Part shown: positions 1 to 6,406 of the stretch, in pieces
Numbering within the stretch: position 1 is the stretch's first letter
Layout of the letters: each line of letters opens with the position of its first letter
NCBI GenBank assembly: GCA_002346745.1
Contig: DEAL01000027.1
Span: forward strand, 20,986-43,620
Length of the DNA stretch: 22,635 nucleotides
Direction of reading: 5' to 3'
From: Candidatus Neomicrothrix sp. UBA2983
Lineage (GTDB): Bacteria; Actinomycetota; Acidimicrobiia; Acidimicrobiales; MedAcidi-G1
Translations under genes and position numbers: made by a program
The notes under the pieces: generated by a model
Databases searched by the model: none
Told to the model about the DNA's origin: nothing
What the model saw: the letters and a program-made list of their open reading frames with translations, nothing else

Positions 1-54
1 GTGGCCGGTTGGCCGGCGGCCGCCGACCGGATCGGCGCCCTCACCCGCGGGTAG
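1..54 (+). CDS. Possible C-terminal tail of a protein cut by the window edge
   Basis: Frame 1 is open from the first base and stops at TAG (52-54), giving 17 residues that end in ADRIGALTRG. It would converge on the SDR gene that ends at 67, a tight convergent spacing like others in this window. Seventeen codons cannot identify a protein or prove the frame is coding, so no function is offered. Confidence 0.3.
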   Translation: MAGWPAAADRIGALTRG

Positions 55-66
55 GCGCGGCCGCCG

Positions 67-807
67 CTACCAGGTCGGTCGGGCCAGGACGCCGCCGTCC
101 ACCACGAGGTCCGTGCCGCTGATCCACCGGGCCATCGGCGAGGCGAGGAACGCCACGGCGTCGGCGACGTCGCCGGGCGTGCCGAGGCGGCCCAGCGGTG
201 CGGCCGCCAGCCAGCGCTCGACGCCCTCGGGCCAGCGCTCGGCGAGCCCGCCGTCGTCGATGAGGCCGGGGGACACGCTGTTGGCCCGGACCCCGCGGGG
301 GCCGAGCTCGAGGGCCAGCGCCCGGGTGAGCATGACGAGGCCCGCCTTGGCGGCGGCGTAGTGGGCGTGCCCGGGTGCGGGCTGGTGGGCCTCGATGGTC
401 GCCACGTTCACGATGCAGCCGCCGGCATCAGCGAGTGCATCGGCGGCGGCTCGGGCGAGGAGGTGGGCGGCACGCAGGTTGACGTCGTGGACGGCGTCCC
501 AGTCGGCGGCGGCCACGTCGGCGAGGGGGGCGACCGACTGCAGGGCGGCATTGTGGACGAGCACGTCGAGCCGACCAGCGGCGTCGAGGGCTGCCGCCAC
601 GAGCCGTTCGGGGCCGTCGGGGTCAGCGAGGTCCGCTACGACGCGGGCGCCGACCAGGGTTTCGAGGCGGTCGATTCCGTGGTGGACGCCGAGCACCAGG
701 TCGGCGCCGAGGTCGGCCAGGCGGCCGGCGATGGCGGCGCCGATGGGGCTGTTGGCGCCGGTCACGAGGGCGACGCCGCCGTCCAGGCGGAGGTCCTGCC
801 CGCTCAT
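67..807 (-). CDS. Short-chain dehydrogenase/reductase (SDR), divergent motifs
   Basis: A 246-residue classical-SDR-sized protein, probably a cytoplasmic NAD(P)-dependent oxidoreductase of unknown substrate. The Rossmann cofactor motif is at residues 16-23 but reads TGANSPIG, with Pro where the family has its second Gly. The structural HNAAL motif (Asn86) is present. The active site has Tyr150 and Lys154 (HYAAAKAG), but the usual catalytic Ser, 13 residues before the Tyr, is Thr137 (NVATIEA). The C-terminal ISGTDLVVDGG is typical of the family. I chose the ATG at 807 because it begins immediately before the family's N-terminus; the frame stays open further upstream but encodes Arg/Pro-rich shadow sequence that overlaps mtnA. 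It is divergent from mtnA across 110 bp. Family is certain; substrate is unknown. The two substitutions are conservative enough that activity is plausible. Confidence 0.88.
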   Translation of the reverse strand: MSGQDLRLDGGVALVTGANSPIGAAIAGRLADLGADLVLGVHHGIDRLETLVGARVVADLADPDGPERLVAAALDAAGRLDVLVHNAALQSVAPLADVAAADWDAVHDVNLRAAHLLARAAADALADAGGCIVNVATIEAHQPAPGHAHYAAAKAGLVMLTRALALELGPRGVRANSVSPGLIDDGGLAERWPEGVERWLAAAPLGRLGTPGDVADAVAFLASPMARWISGTDLVVDGGVLARPTW

Positions 808-897
808 CGGACGCCCCCGTGCGGCCGGGAGGGAACGCCTGTGCGAGGATCGCGGCGGTCCCGGCGGGGGAGTGGGTCGAGCCGGCGAGGAGGCGAC

Positions 898-921
898 ATG
901 CGAGCGAGGGTAGTCACGTGA
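898..921 (+). CDS. Possible 7-codon leader peptide coupled to mtnA
   Basis: The reading frame MRARVVT starts at ATG 898, four bases after a perfect AGGAGG (888-893). It stops at TGA 919-921, overlapping the mtnA GTG (918-920) in a GTGA junction. The mtnA start itself has only a weaker GAGGG (906-910). The arrangement suits translational coupling, but seven codons carry no coding statistics, so this may be chance. Confidence 0.35.
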   Translation: MRARVVT

Positions 922-1976
922 CCGGGCAGCGGACGGACCGGTGCCCTCCCACGGTCGACTGGGTGGATGGCGCCGTGGTGCTGCTCGACCAGACCGCCCT
1001 GCCCGAGGCGGAGCGCTATGTGCGCTGTGGGGACTGGCCACGGGTCGCCCGGGCCATCGCCGACCTCGAGGTGCGGGGCGCCCCGGCCATCGGGGTGGCC
1101 GCCGCCTATGGGCTGGCACTGGCCGCCGAGCAGTCGACCGCAGAGTCCGTCGACGACCTCCTGGCGGACTTCGAGGAGGCCGCGGCGGCGCTGGTCGCCA
1201 CACGGCCGACGGCCGTCAACCTGGCCTGGGCCGTCGAGGAGGTCCGCTCGGCTGCCCTGGTGCCCGGAGGCTCGCCGGACGACGTCCGGCGGGCCATCGC
1301 CGACTGTGCCCGACGCCTTGCCGCCGAGGACCTCGCCACCTGCCGTGCCATCGGCGACGCCGGTGCACCGCTGCTGGCCGGCGTCGACGAGGTCATCACC
1401 CACTGCAACGCCGGCGCCCTGGCGACGGCCGGCTACGGCACGGCCCTCGGCGTGGTGCGCTCGGCCCACAGCGACAACCCCGGCCTGCACGTGTGGGCCG
1501 ACGAGACCCGGCCGGTGCTCCAGGGGGCCCGCCTCACCGCCTTCGAACTGGGCCGGGACGGGATCGCCTGCACCGTGATCGCCGACGGGGCGGCGGCGTC
1601 GGTCCTGAGCGAGGGGCGGGTCGGCGCGGCGATCGTCGGCGCGGACCGCATCGCCGCCAACGGCGACGTCGCCAACAAGATCGGCACCTACGGGCTGGCC
1701 GTGTCGGCCCGCCACCACGGCGTGCCCTTCTACGTGGCGGCCCCCCTGTCGACCATCGACCCGGCCACTCCCGACGGTTCGGCGATCGTGATCGAGCAGC
1801 GTCCGGCCGAGGAGGTCGCCGCCTACCGGGGCAGTGCCATCACGCCGCCGGGGGCGGGGGTCCACAACCCGGCCTTCGACGTGACCCCGGCCGACCTGGT
1901 CGACGCCATCGTCACCGAGGTCGGGGTGCTGCGGGCCCCGTACGGGCCGGCCATCGCGGCGGCCCTGGGAGGCTGA
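918..1976 (+). CDS. mtnA: Methylthioribose-1-phosphate isomerase
   Basis: A 352-residue cytoplasmic aldose-ketose isomerase of the methionine salvage pathway. It converts 5-methylthioribose-1-phosphate to methylthioribulose-1-phosphate. Family landmarks are RGAPAIGVAAAYGLA (about 53-67), THCNAGALATAGYGTALG with the catalytic Cys163, and VGADRIAANGDVANKIGTYG with the catalytic Asp243. The related eIF2B-type fold also fits, but these motifs favour MtnA. The length matches the family. GTG 918 is chosen because it precedes the conserved N-terminus and has GAGGG seven bases upstream; the only other in-frame start, GTG 819, would add 33 unconserved residues. The gene converges on the ABC transporter operon with 15 bp between stops. 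No other salvage gene (mtnP, mtnK, mtnB) is visible, so its pathway partners lie elsewhere. Confidence 0.93.
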   Translation: MTGQRTDRCPPTVDWVDGAVVLLDQTALPEAERYVRCGDWPRVARAIADLEVRGAPAIGVAAAYGLALAAEQSTAESVDDLLADFEEAAAALVATRPTAVNLAWAVEEVRSAALVPGGSPDDVRRAIADCARRLAAEDLATCRAIGDAGAPLLAGVDEVITHCNAGALATAGYGTALGVVRSAHSDNPGLHVWADETRPVLQGARLTAFELGRDGIACTVIADGAAASVLSEGRVGAAIVGADRIAANGDVANKIGTYGLAVSARHHGVPFYVAAPLSTIDPATPDGSAIVIEQRPAEEVAAYRGSAITPPGAGVHNPAFDVTPADLVDAIVTEVGVLRAPYGPAIAAALGG

Positions 1977-1991
1977 GGAGACCGGCGCGGC

Positions 1992-3554
1992 TCAGTCGGC
2001 GTCGGCGCCGCCGGTCATCATCCGGCCGATGGCGGTGCGCTCGAGGGTTCCGGCGTCGGCGACGGCGACGAGGCGCCCCTTGAAGATCACGCCGATGCGG
2101 TCCGAGAGGCTGAGGATCTCGTCCAGTTCCGCCGAGACCAGGAGGACGGCGACGCCCTCGTCGCGCTGGGCGACCATCTGCTGGTGGACGAACTCGATGC
2201 TGCCCACGTCGATGCCGCGGGTGGGCTGGGCGGCGACGAGCAGCCGGGCCCCTTGCGAGAGTTCGCGGGCGGCGATGACCTTCTGCTTGTTGCCGCCCGA
2301 CAGGGAGCGGGCGGGTGAGGCGATGGACGCGGTCCGGACGTCGAAGTCGGCGACCAGGCGCCGGGCCTCCTCGTCCACGGCCGCCGCATGGCGGATCCCG
2401 CGTCGGGCGTAGGGCGACCGGAAGTAGCGGTTCAGGACCAGGTTGTCGGCGATCGAGTGCGGGCCGACGAGGCCGTGCTTCTCGCGGTCCTCGGGCACGT
2501 GGGCGACGCCCCGCTCGCTGATCGTCCGCGGCGTGGCGTTGGTGATGTCGTCGCCGCCTAGGAGGACCGTGCCGCCGTGGGCGTGTCGGAGGCCGGTCAG
2601 GGCCTCGACGAGCTCGCGCTGGCCGTTGCCCTCCACGCCGGCGATGCCGAGGATCTCGCCGGCCCGGACCTCCAGCGAGAGGCCGTCGACGGCGGGACGG
2701 CCGCGGCTGTCGTGGACGTGCAGGTCGCGGACCTCGAGGACGGCATCGGTCGGTCGGGCCTCGGTCTTGGCCACCCGCAGCACGACGCTCCGTCCGACCA
2801 TCATCTCGGCCAGGCCGGCCTCGTCGGTCTCCGAGGGCGCCGTGGTGCCCACCACCCGGCCGCCGCGCATGACGGTGACCCGGTCGGCCAGGGCCATGAC
2901 CTCGCGGAGCTTGTGGGTGATGAACACGATGGCGACGCCGTCGGCGGCCAGGCCGCGCAGCACCTCGAGCAGCTGGTCGGTCTCCTGGGGGGTGAGGACG
3001 GCGGTGGGCTCGTCGAGGATGAGGACGTCGGCCTGCCGGTACAGGGCACGCAGGATCTCGACCCGCTGCTGCATGCCGACCGGCAGGTCCTCGACCGTCG
3101 CCCGCGGGTCGACTTCGAGGCCGTACCGGGTGGCCAGCTCGACGACCTCGTCGGCGGCCCGGTCCAGGTCCAGCAGGCCGCGCCGGTGCGTGGGTTCGTC
3201 GCCCAGCACGATGTTCTCGGCGACGGTGAGCACCGGCACCAGCTGGAAGTGCTGGTGCACCATCCCGATCCGGTGGGCGATGGCGTCGCGGGGGCTGTCC
3301 ATCTGCACGGGCGTCCCCGCCACGCGGACCTCCCCTTCGTCGGCGTGGTACAGCCCGAACAGGATGTTGACGAGCGTGCTCTTGCCGGCGCCGTTCTCGC
3401 CGAGGAGGGCGTGGATCTCGCCCCGCTCGACGCGCAGGTCGACGCCCTGGTTGGCGACGACCGGGCCGAAGCGCTTGCCGATGCCGACGGCCTCGAGGGC
3501 GGGCACCGTGGCAGGGGCGGTTGCGGGGACCGAGGTGGGAGTGGTGGCGTCCAT
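1992..3554 (-). CDS. Double ATP-binding subunit of a nucleoside/BMP-type ABC importer
   Basis: A 520-residue protein with two fused ABC ATPase domains, the pattern of RbsA, MglA and the YufO/NupO family. Domain 1 has Walker A GENGAGKST, the Q-loop region MVHQHFQLVPVLTVAEN, the signature VGMQQRVEILRALY and Walker B VLILDEPTAVLTP. Domain 2 has a degenerate P-loop GVEGNGQRE, a canonical LSGGNKQKV and a Walker B ending AAQPTRGIDVGS, with Gln in place of the catalytic Glu. One active and one degenerate site is the rule in this class. ATG 3554 lies 5 bp after the stop of the upstream permease, so it is the third gene of the operon. A Thr/Pro/Ala-rich N-tail (residues 2-17) precedes the first domain. 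Purine or pyrimidine nucleosides are the family's commonest substrates; the actual ligand is unknown. Confidence 0.92.
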   Translation of the reverse strand: MDATTPTSVPATAPATVPALEAVGIGKRFGPVVANQGVDLRVERGEIHALLGENGAGKSTLVNILFGLYHADEGEVRVAGTPVQMDSPRDAIAHRIGMVHQHFQLVPVLTVAENIVLGDEPTHRRGLLDLDRAADEVVELATRYGLEVDPRATVEDLPVGMQQRVEILRALYRQADVLILDEPTAVLTPQETDQLLEVLRGLAADGVAIVFITHKLREVMALADRVTVMRGGRVVGTTAPSETDEAGLAEMMVGRSVVLRVAKTEARPTDAVLEVRDLHVHDSRGRPAVDGLSLEVRAGEILGIAGVEGNGQRELVEALTGLRHAHGGTVLLGGDDITNATPRTISERGVAHVPEDREKHGLVGPHSIADNLVLNRYFRSPYARRGIRHAAAVDEEARRLVADFDVRTASIASPARSLSGGNKQKVIAARELSQGARLLVAAQPTRGIDVGSIEFVHQQMVAQRDEGVAVLLVSAELDEILSLSDRIGVIFKGRLVAVADAGTLERTAIGRMMTGGADAD

Positions 3555-3559
3555 CGGTG

Positions 3560-4561
3560 CTACTCCCGGCTGTACGGCTGGCCGATGGCGGCCGGCGGCC
3601 GGGCCCGGCCGACGAAGCCGGCCACGACGACGATGGTCACGACGAACGGAATCATGCCGACGAACTGCGGGTCGTCGGTCAGCCAGCCGCGGAACTGGAA
3701 CTGGGTCTGGACGGCGTTGGCGTAGCCGAACAGCAGGGCCGCTCCCCAGGCACCCACCGGATTCCAGCGGCCGAAGATCATGACGGCGAGGGCCACGAAG
3801 CCGCGGCCGTTGGTCATGAGGCGCTCGAAGGAGCCGACCGACTCGAGGCTGAGGTAGGCGCCGGCCAGGCCGGCCAGGCCGCCGCCTAGGATCAGGTTCA
3901 GGTACCGCATCCCGGCGACCGAGACACCGACCGTCTCGGCGGCACTGGGGTGCTCGCCGACCGCCCGGGTGCGGAGCCCCCAGGTGGTGCGGAACAGGCC
4001 GTACCAGAGCACGGGGACCAGCAGCAGCGTCAGGTAGGTGAGCGGCCGGTTCGAGAAGAACACCCGGCCCAGCACGGGCAGGTCCGACAACGGGCCGAGT
4101 TCGATCGGGCTGGTCTTGCCGGAGGGCAGCGTGCGGCCCTGCTGGAAGAAGAAGCTGGTGATGCCCATGGCGGAGATGTTGAGCACCGTGCCAGCGATGA
4201 TCTGGTCGCCCTGCATGCTGACGGACAGGAAGGCGAGGAACGCCCCCATCAACATCCCGACGGCGACGCCGGTCGCCACGCCGACGAGGAGGTCGCCCGA
4301 GGAGGAGGCGGCGAGGAAGCCGGCGAATGCCGACAGCAGCATCTGCCCCTCGATGCCGATGTTGATGACGCCGGAGCGCTCGCCGAGGATCCCGCACAGG
4401 GCGCCGAGGACCAGCGGTGTCGACTGGCGCAGCGTGGCGGCGAGGACGGCGGTGGTCTGCGCCTCCTGGAACTCGGCGGTCCACAGGGTGAACAGCACGA
4501 GTGCCAGGGCGGTGAAGAACCACCAGCGGTAGCGGTACAGGAGGTTCGTCGGCTCGCTCAT
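3560..4561 (-). CDS. ABC transporter permease, second of pair (YufQ/NupQ-like, BPD_transp_2)
   Basis: A 333-residue polytopic inner-membrane protein. A hydrophobic segment near residues 13-27 is followed by the family core LGALCGILGERSGVINIGIEGQM, later hydrophobic spans, and LILGGGLAGLAGAYLSLE near residues 240-257. This core is characteristic of the second permease in BMP-family nucleoside importers. It should form the membrane channel with the permease encoded just upstream. ATG 4561 overlaps that permease's stop in ATGA (4558-4561), so the two are translationally coupled. The last residues are QPYSRE before TAG. Sugar permeases of the RbsC class are a remoter alternative. Confidence 0.9.
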   Translation of the reverse strand: MSEPTNLLYRYRWWFFTALALVLFTLWTAEFQEAQTTAVLAATLRQSTPLVLGALCGILGERSGVINIGIEGQMLLSAFAGFLAASSSGDLLVGVATGVAVGMLMGAFLAFLSVSMQGDQIIAGTVLNISAMGITSFFFQQGRTLPSGKTSPIELGPLSDLPVLGRVFFSNRPLTYLTLLLVPVLWYGLFRTTWGLRTRAVGEHPSAAETVGVSVAGMRYLNLILGGGLAGLAGAYLSLESVGSFERLMTNGRGFVALAVMIFGRWNPVGAWGAALLFGYANAVQTQFQFRGWLTDDPQFVGMIPFVVTIVVVAGFVGRARPPAAIGQPYSRE

Positions 4562-5607
4562 GCGTCCCCCCAGTGGGCGCCTACGGAGATGTCGGAGGTC
4601 TCGCGGCGGCGCAGCACCCAGCGGACCACGACCGGCGTGGCCACGAACAGCAGCATCAGCGCCTCGATGATCTCGGTGATCTCGGGCTGCACGTCGGCCT
4701 TGAACTGCATCATCGACCCGCCGGCCTCCATGGCGCCCACGAGCAGCGCCGCCGGGATGACACCGATCGGATGCGTGCGTGCCAGCAGGGCGATCGTGAT
4801 GCCGTTGAAGCCGAGGCCGGCGTTGAAGCCCGGCTCGTAGCGGCCGACGACGCCCTGGGTCTCGATGGCGCCGCCCAGGGCGGCGAGGAAGCCGCTGATG
4901 GTCATGGTCAGTACGACGATCTTCGGGACGGAGATGCCGGCGTACCGGGCGGCTTCGGGGTTGAGTCCGACCGAGCGGATCTCGAATCCCATCGTGGTGC
5001 GCTGCAGCAGGTACCAGCAGCCGAGGGCGGCCGCCACGGCGATGCCGAAGCCGAGGGGCAGTTCGCCCCAGCGGGGGATCTCGGCACTGGCCTCGATGCG
5101 CGGCGTCTGGGTGATCGGGCCGGGCTGGCGCCACGGATTCGCCGTCAGCCAGTCGGTCAGGTTGATGGCGACGAAGTTGAGCATGATCGTGGTGATCACC
5201 TCGTGGGCGCCCCTCGTGGCCTTGAGCAGGCCGGGGATCATGCCCCAGGCGGCGCCGGCGAGGCCGCCGACCAGCAGCGCCATCGGGAGGTGGATGATCC
5301 ACGGCAGGCCGGTGACGCCGTAGCCGACGGCGGCGGCGAACAGGGCGCCGATGACCAGCTGGCCCTGGCCGCCGATGTTGAACAGGCCGGCCTTGAAGGC
5401 GAAGGCCACGGCCAGGCCGCCCATCACGAGCGGGGTGGCCTTCTCGAGGGTACGGCCGAAGACCTTGCGGTTGGCGAGGGCGCCGTCGTAGAGGGCCCGG
5501 TAGGCCTCGAGGGCGTTCTCGCCGGACAACTCGATGATGATGCCGCCGACCAGGATGGCCAACACGACCGACAGGAGGGGGACGGCCGCGGCGCGAAGGA
5601 GGGTCAT
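4558..5607 (-). CDS. ABC transporter permease, first of pair (YufP/NupP-like, BPD_transp_2)
   Basis: A 349-residue membrane protein and first gene of a permease–permease–ATPase operon. It opens with a membrane span (about residues 8-29). It then carries the YufP hallmarks AFKAGLFNIGGQGQLVIGALFA, the cytoplasmic coupling region GAHEVITTIMLNFVAINLT, and GFNGITIALLARTHPIGV. Together with the neighbouring genes it forms an importer of the nucleoside/BMP class. The start at ATG 5607 overlaps the stop of a 14-residue upstream frame (5604-5648) that owns the only strong Shine-Dalgarno here. In most relatives a BMP lipoprotein gene leads the operon; none is present between 5608 and 5766 or elsewhere in the window. 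Confidence 0.92.
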   Translation of the reverse strand: MTLLRAAAVPLLSVVLAILVGGIIIELSGENALEAYRALYDGALANRKVFGRTLEKATPLVMGGLAVAFAFKAGLFNIGGQGQLVIGALFAAAVGYGVTGLPWIIHLPMALLVGGLAGAAWGMIPGLLKATRGAHEVITTIMLNFVAINLTDWLTANPWRQPGPITQTPRIEASAEIPRWGELPLGFGIAVAAALGCWYLLQRTTMGFEIRSVGLNPEAARYAGISVPKIVVLTMTISGFLAALGGAIETQGVVGRYEPGFNAGLGFNGITIALLARTHPIGVIPAALLVGAMEAGGSMMQFKADVQPEITEIIEALMLLFVATPVVVRWVLRRRETSDISVGAHWGDA

Positions 5608-5648
5608 CGCCGATTCGCCTCAGCATGTCGCGTCGCCAACGACGTCAT
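5604..5648 (-). CDS. Possible 14-residue leader peptide coupled to the permease operon
   Basis: The frame MTSLATRHAEANRR starts at ATG 5648, four bases after GGGAGG (plus-strand CCTCCC 5653-5658). Its TGA overlaps the permease ATG in an ATGA junction at 5604-5607. A TACGGT -10 box (5679-5684) would put the transcript start near 5671, about 23 nt before this ATG. The permease itself has only a distant GAGG. I infer a coupled leader peptide or a start-delivering minigene. There is no repeated codon run that would indicate classical amino-acid attenuation. Confidence 0.4.
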   Translation of the reverse strand: MTSLATRHAEANRR

Positions 5649-5678
5649 CGGTCCTCCCGGGTCCCGCCGGACCAGCGA

Positions 5679-5684
5679 ACCGTA
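5679..5684 (-). promoter_or_regulatory. -10 box of the ABC importer operon
   Basis: TACGGT on the minus strand, about 30 nt upstream of the leader-peptide ATG at 5648. It matches the TANNNT pattern of other promoters in the window. No convincing -35 is visible. Confidence 0.4.
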
Positions 5685-5744
5685 GCCCATGCCGTCGCGG
5701 GCCCGGCAACTCCCGGTGACCGTCGTGTGGCCCAGCCGCTGGCG

Positions 5745-5797
5745 GCGGTGACCGTGGTGGTGCCGGTCAGCCGGCGGAGGCGGCGACCGTGGTGGTG
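5745..5797. repeat. Imperfect 18-bp direct repeat at and beyond the queF 3' end
   Basis: Positions 5745-5762 and 5780-5797 match at 17 of 18 bases (core GACCGTGGTGGTG). One copy encodes the QueF C-terminus (GITTTVA); the other lies just past the stop. The offset is 35 bp, not a multiple of three. It looks like a local duplication in GC-rich DNA. Confidence 0.5.
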
Positions 5798-6132
5798 ATG
5801 CCGCCGCGGACGCCCTGCTCCAGGGTGACCGTGACCGGGGCGCCGACGGCGTCCGCCAGGTGGGTGGCGATGCGGGGGGCGAGGTGCTCGGCGAAGATGC
5901 CGACGGCGGCGAAGGTCCGCAGGTAGAGCTTGAGCGACTTGGTCTCGATGCATCGGTCGACCGGCGTGTAGGCGATGTCGACGGCGTAGAAGTCGGGCTG
6001 GTCGGTGACCGGGCAGACGGCGGTCAACTCGGTGGACCGGAAGTGCACGCGGTCGACGGCGCCGTCGACCGGGAAGGTGTCGATCTGGGGGCCCGGCTTG
6101 GCGTCCGGGCGACCGAGGACGGGCTCGCTCAC
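5767..6132 (-). CDS. queF: NADPH-dependent 7-cyano-7-deazaguanine reductase, short QueF
   Basis: A 121-residue tunnel-fold protein that should reduce the nitrile preQ0 to the amine preQ1 in queuosine tRNA biosynthesis. Visible family features are the nucleophile Cys40 and Asp47 in VCPVTDQPDF, the QueF signature CIETKSLKLYLRTF with the substrate-binding region around Glu63, and a C-terminal RGGITTTV. Glu82 occupies the preQ0-binding Glu position, but the residue before it is Ala81, where Bacillus QueF has His96. GTG 6132 is chosen because AGGGG lies about nine bases upstream and it gives the normal length of single-domain QueF. It follows the bL37-like gene by 40 bp on the same strand, so the two are probably co-transcribed. 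No other queuosine gene is in the window. Family is confident; full catalytic competence is slightly uncertain. Confidence 0.87.
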   Translation of the reverse strand: MSEPVLGRPDAKPGPQIDTFPVDGAVDRVHFRSTELTAVCPVTDQPDFYAVDIAYTPVDRCIETKSLKLYLRTFAAVGIFAEHLAPRIATHLADAVGAPVTVTLEQGVRGGITTTVAASAG

Positions 6133-6172
6133 GGTGGTGACCCCTGTTGGGGAACGGTGCGACTCGGCCGGG

Positions 6173-6262
6173 TCAGCTGTTGCGGCCGTGGTTGGGCTTG
6201 CGCCCGTGGTTGGCCTTCTTGCGGCGGGCGTTGGCCTTCTGGCGGCTGGTGCGCTTGGACAT
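6173..6262 (-). CDS. bL37-like small ribosomal protein (29 aa)
   Basis: A 29-residue, extremely basic peptide beginning MSKRTSRQKANARRKK and carrying KKANHGRKPN in its second half. That stretch resembles the KANHGKRPN core of bL37, the tiny extra 50S protein found in mycobacterial ribosomes, so I assign it to that family. It should bind rRNA in the large subunit; it has no enzymatic features. The ATG at 6262 lies seven bases downstream of a TAGCCT -10 box, implying a leaderless mRNA and fixing the start. It is the first gene of a probable bL37–queF unit and is divergent from ychF. Genes this small are routinely missed by automatic annotation. Doubt: I am matching from memory of the motif rather than a database. 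Confidence 0.8.
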   Translation of the reverse strand: MSKRTSRQKANARRKKANHGRKPNHGRNS

Positions 6263-6269
6263 GGCCACG

Positions 6270-6275
6270 AGGCTA
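6270..6275 (-). promoter_or_regulatory. -10 box of leaderless bL37-like gene
   Basis: TAGCCT on the minus strand, seven bases before ATG 6262, so transcription should begin at the start codon. The box lies inside an inverted repeat (6271-6296). Confidence 0.6.
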
Positions 6276-6296
6276 ACGGCGGCGGCGTCATTAGCC
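6271..6296. repeat. Inverted repeat GGCTAA–N14–TTAGCC over the bL37-like promoter
   Basis: Arms 6271-6276 and 6291-6296 are exact complements, and one arm covers the -10 box. It could be an operator, or simply two similar TA-containing boxes in GC-rich sequence. Confidence 0.4.
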
Positions 6297-6356
6297 GCCG
6301 GTCGTGTCCGTGGGCGGGTGTGTCAGGCGCCGCAGGGTGCGACGGGTGGGCGCCCG

Positions 6357-6362
6357 TAGCCT
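6357..6362 (+). promoter_or_regulatory. -10 box of ychF
   Basis: TAGCCT, placing the transcript start near 6369. Unlike most promoters here, this leaves a leader of about 37 nt before the SD-preceded GTG at 6407. Confidence 0.5.
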
Positions 6363-6368
6363 GAGCCG

Positions 6369-6388
6369 CCGGTCCAACCGGGGACCGG
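6369..6388 (+). promoter_or_regulatory. 5'-terminal hairpin in the ychF leader
   Basis: CCGGTCC (6369-6375) pairs perfectly with GGACCGG (6382-6388) around a six-base loop. With the predicted transcript start near 6369, the mRNA would begin with this stem-loop. Such 5' hairpins often stabilise mRNAs; that role is inferred. Confidence 0.45.
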
Positions 6389-6406
6389 GTGAGCGCAGGA
6401 GCGACG

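Noticed and set aside
2443..3783. Long plus-strand open frame of 446 codons
   Set aside because: It is antisense to the clearly recognisable ABC ATPase and part of a permease. Its product is Arg/Ser/Pro-rich low-complexity sequence typical of a shadow frame in high-GC DNA.
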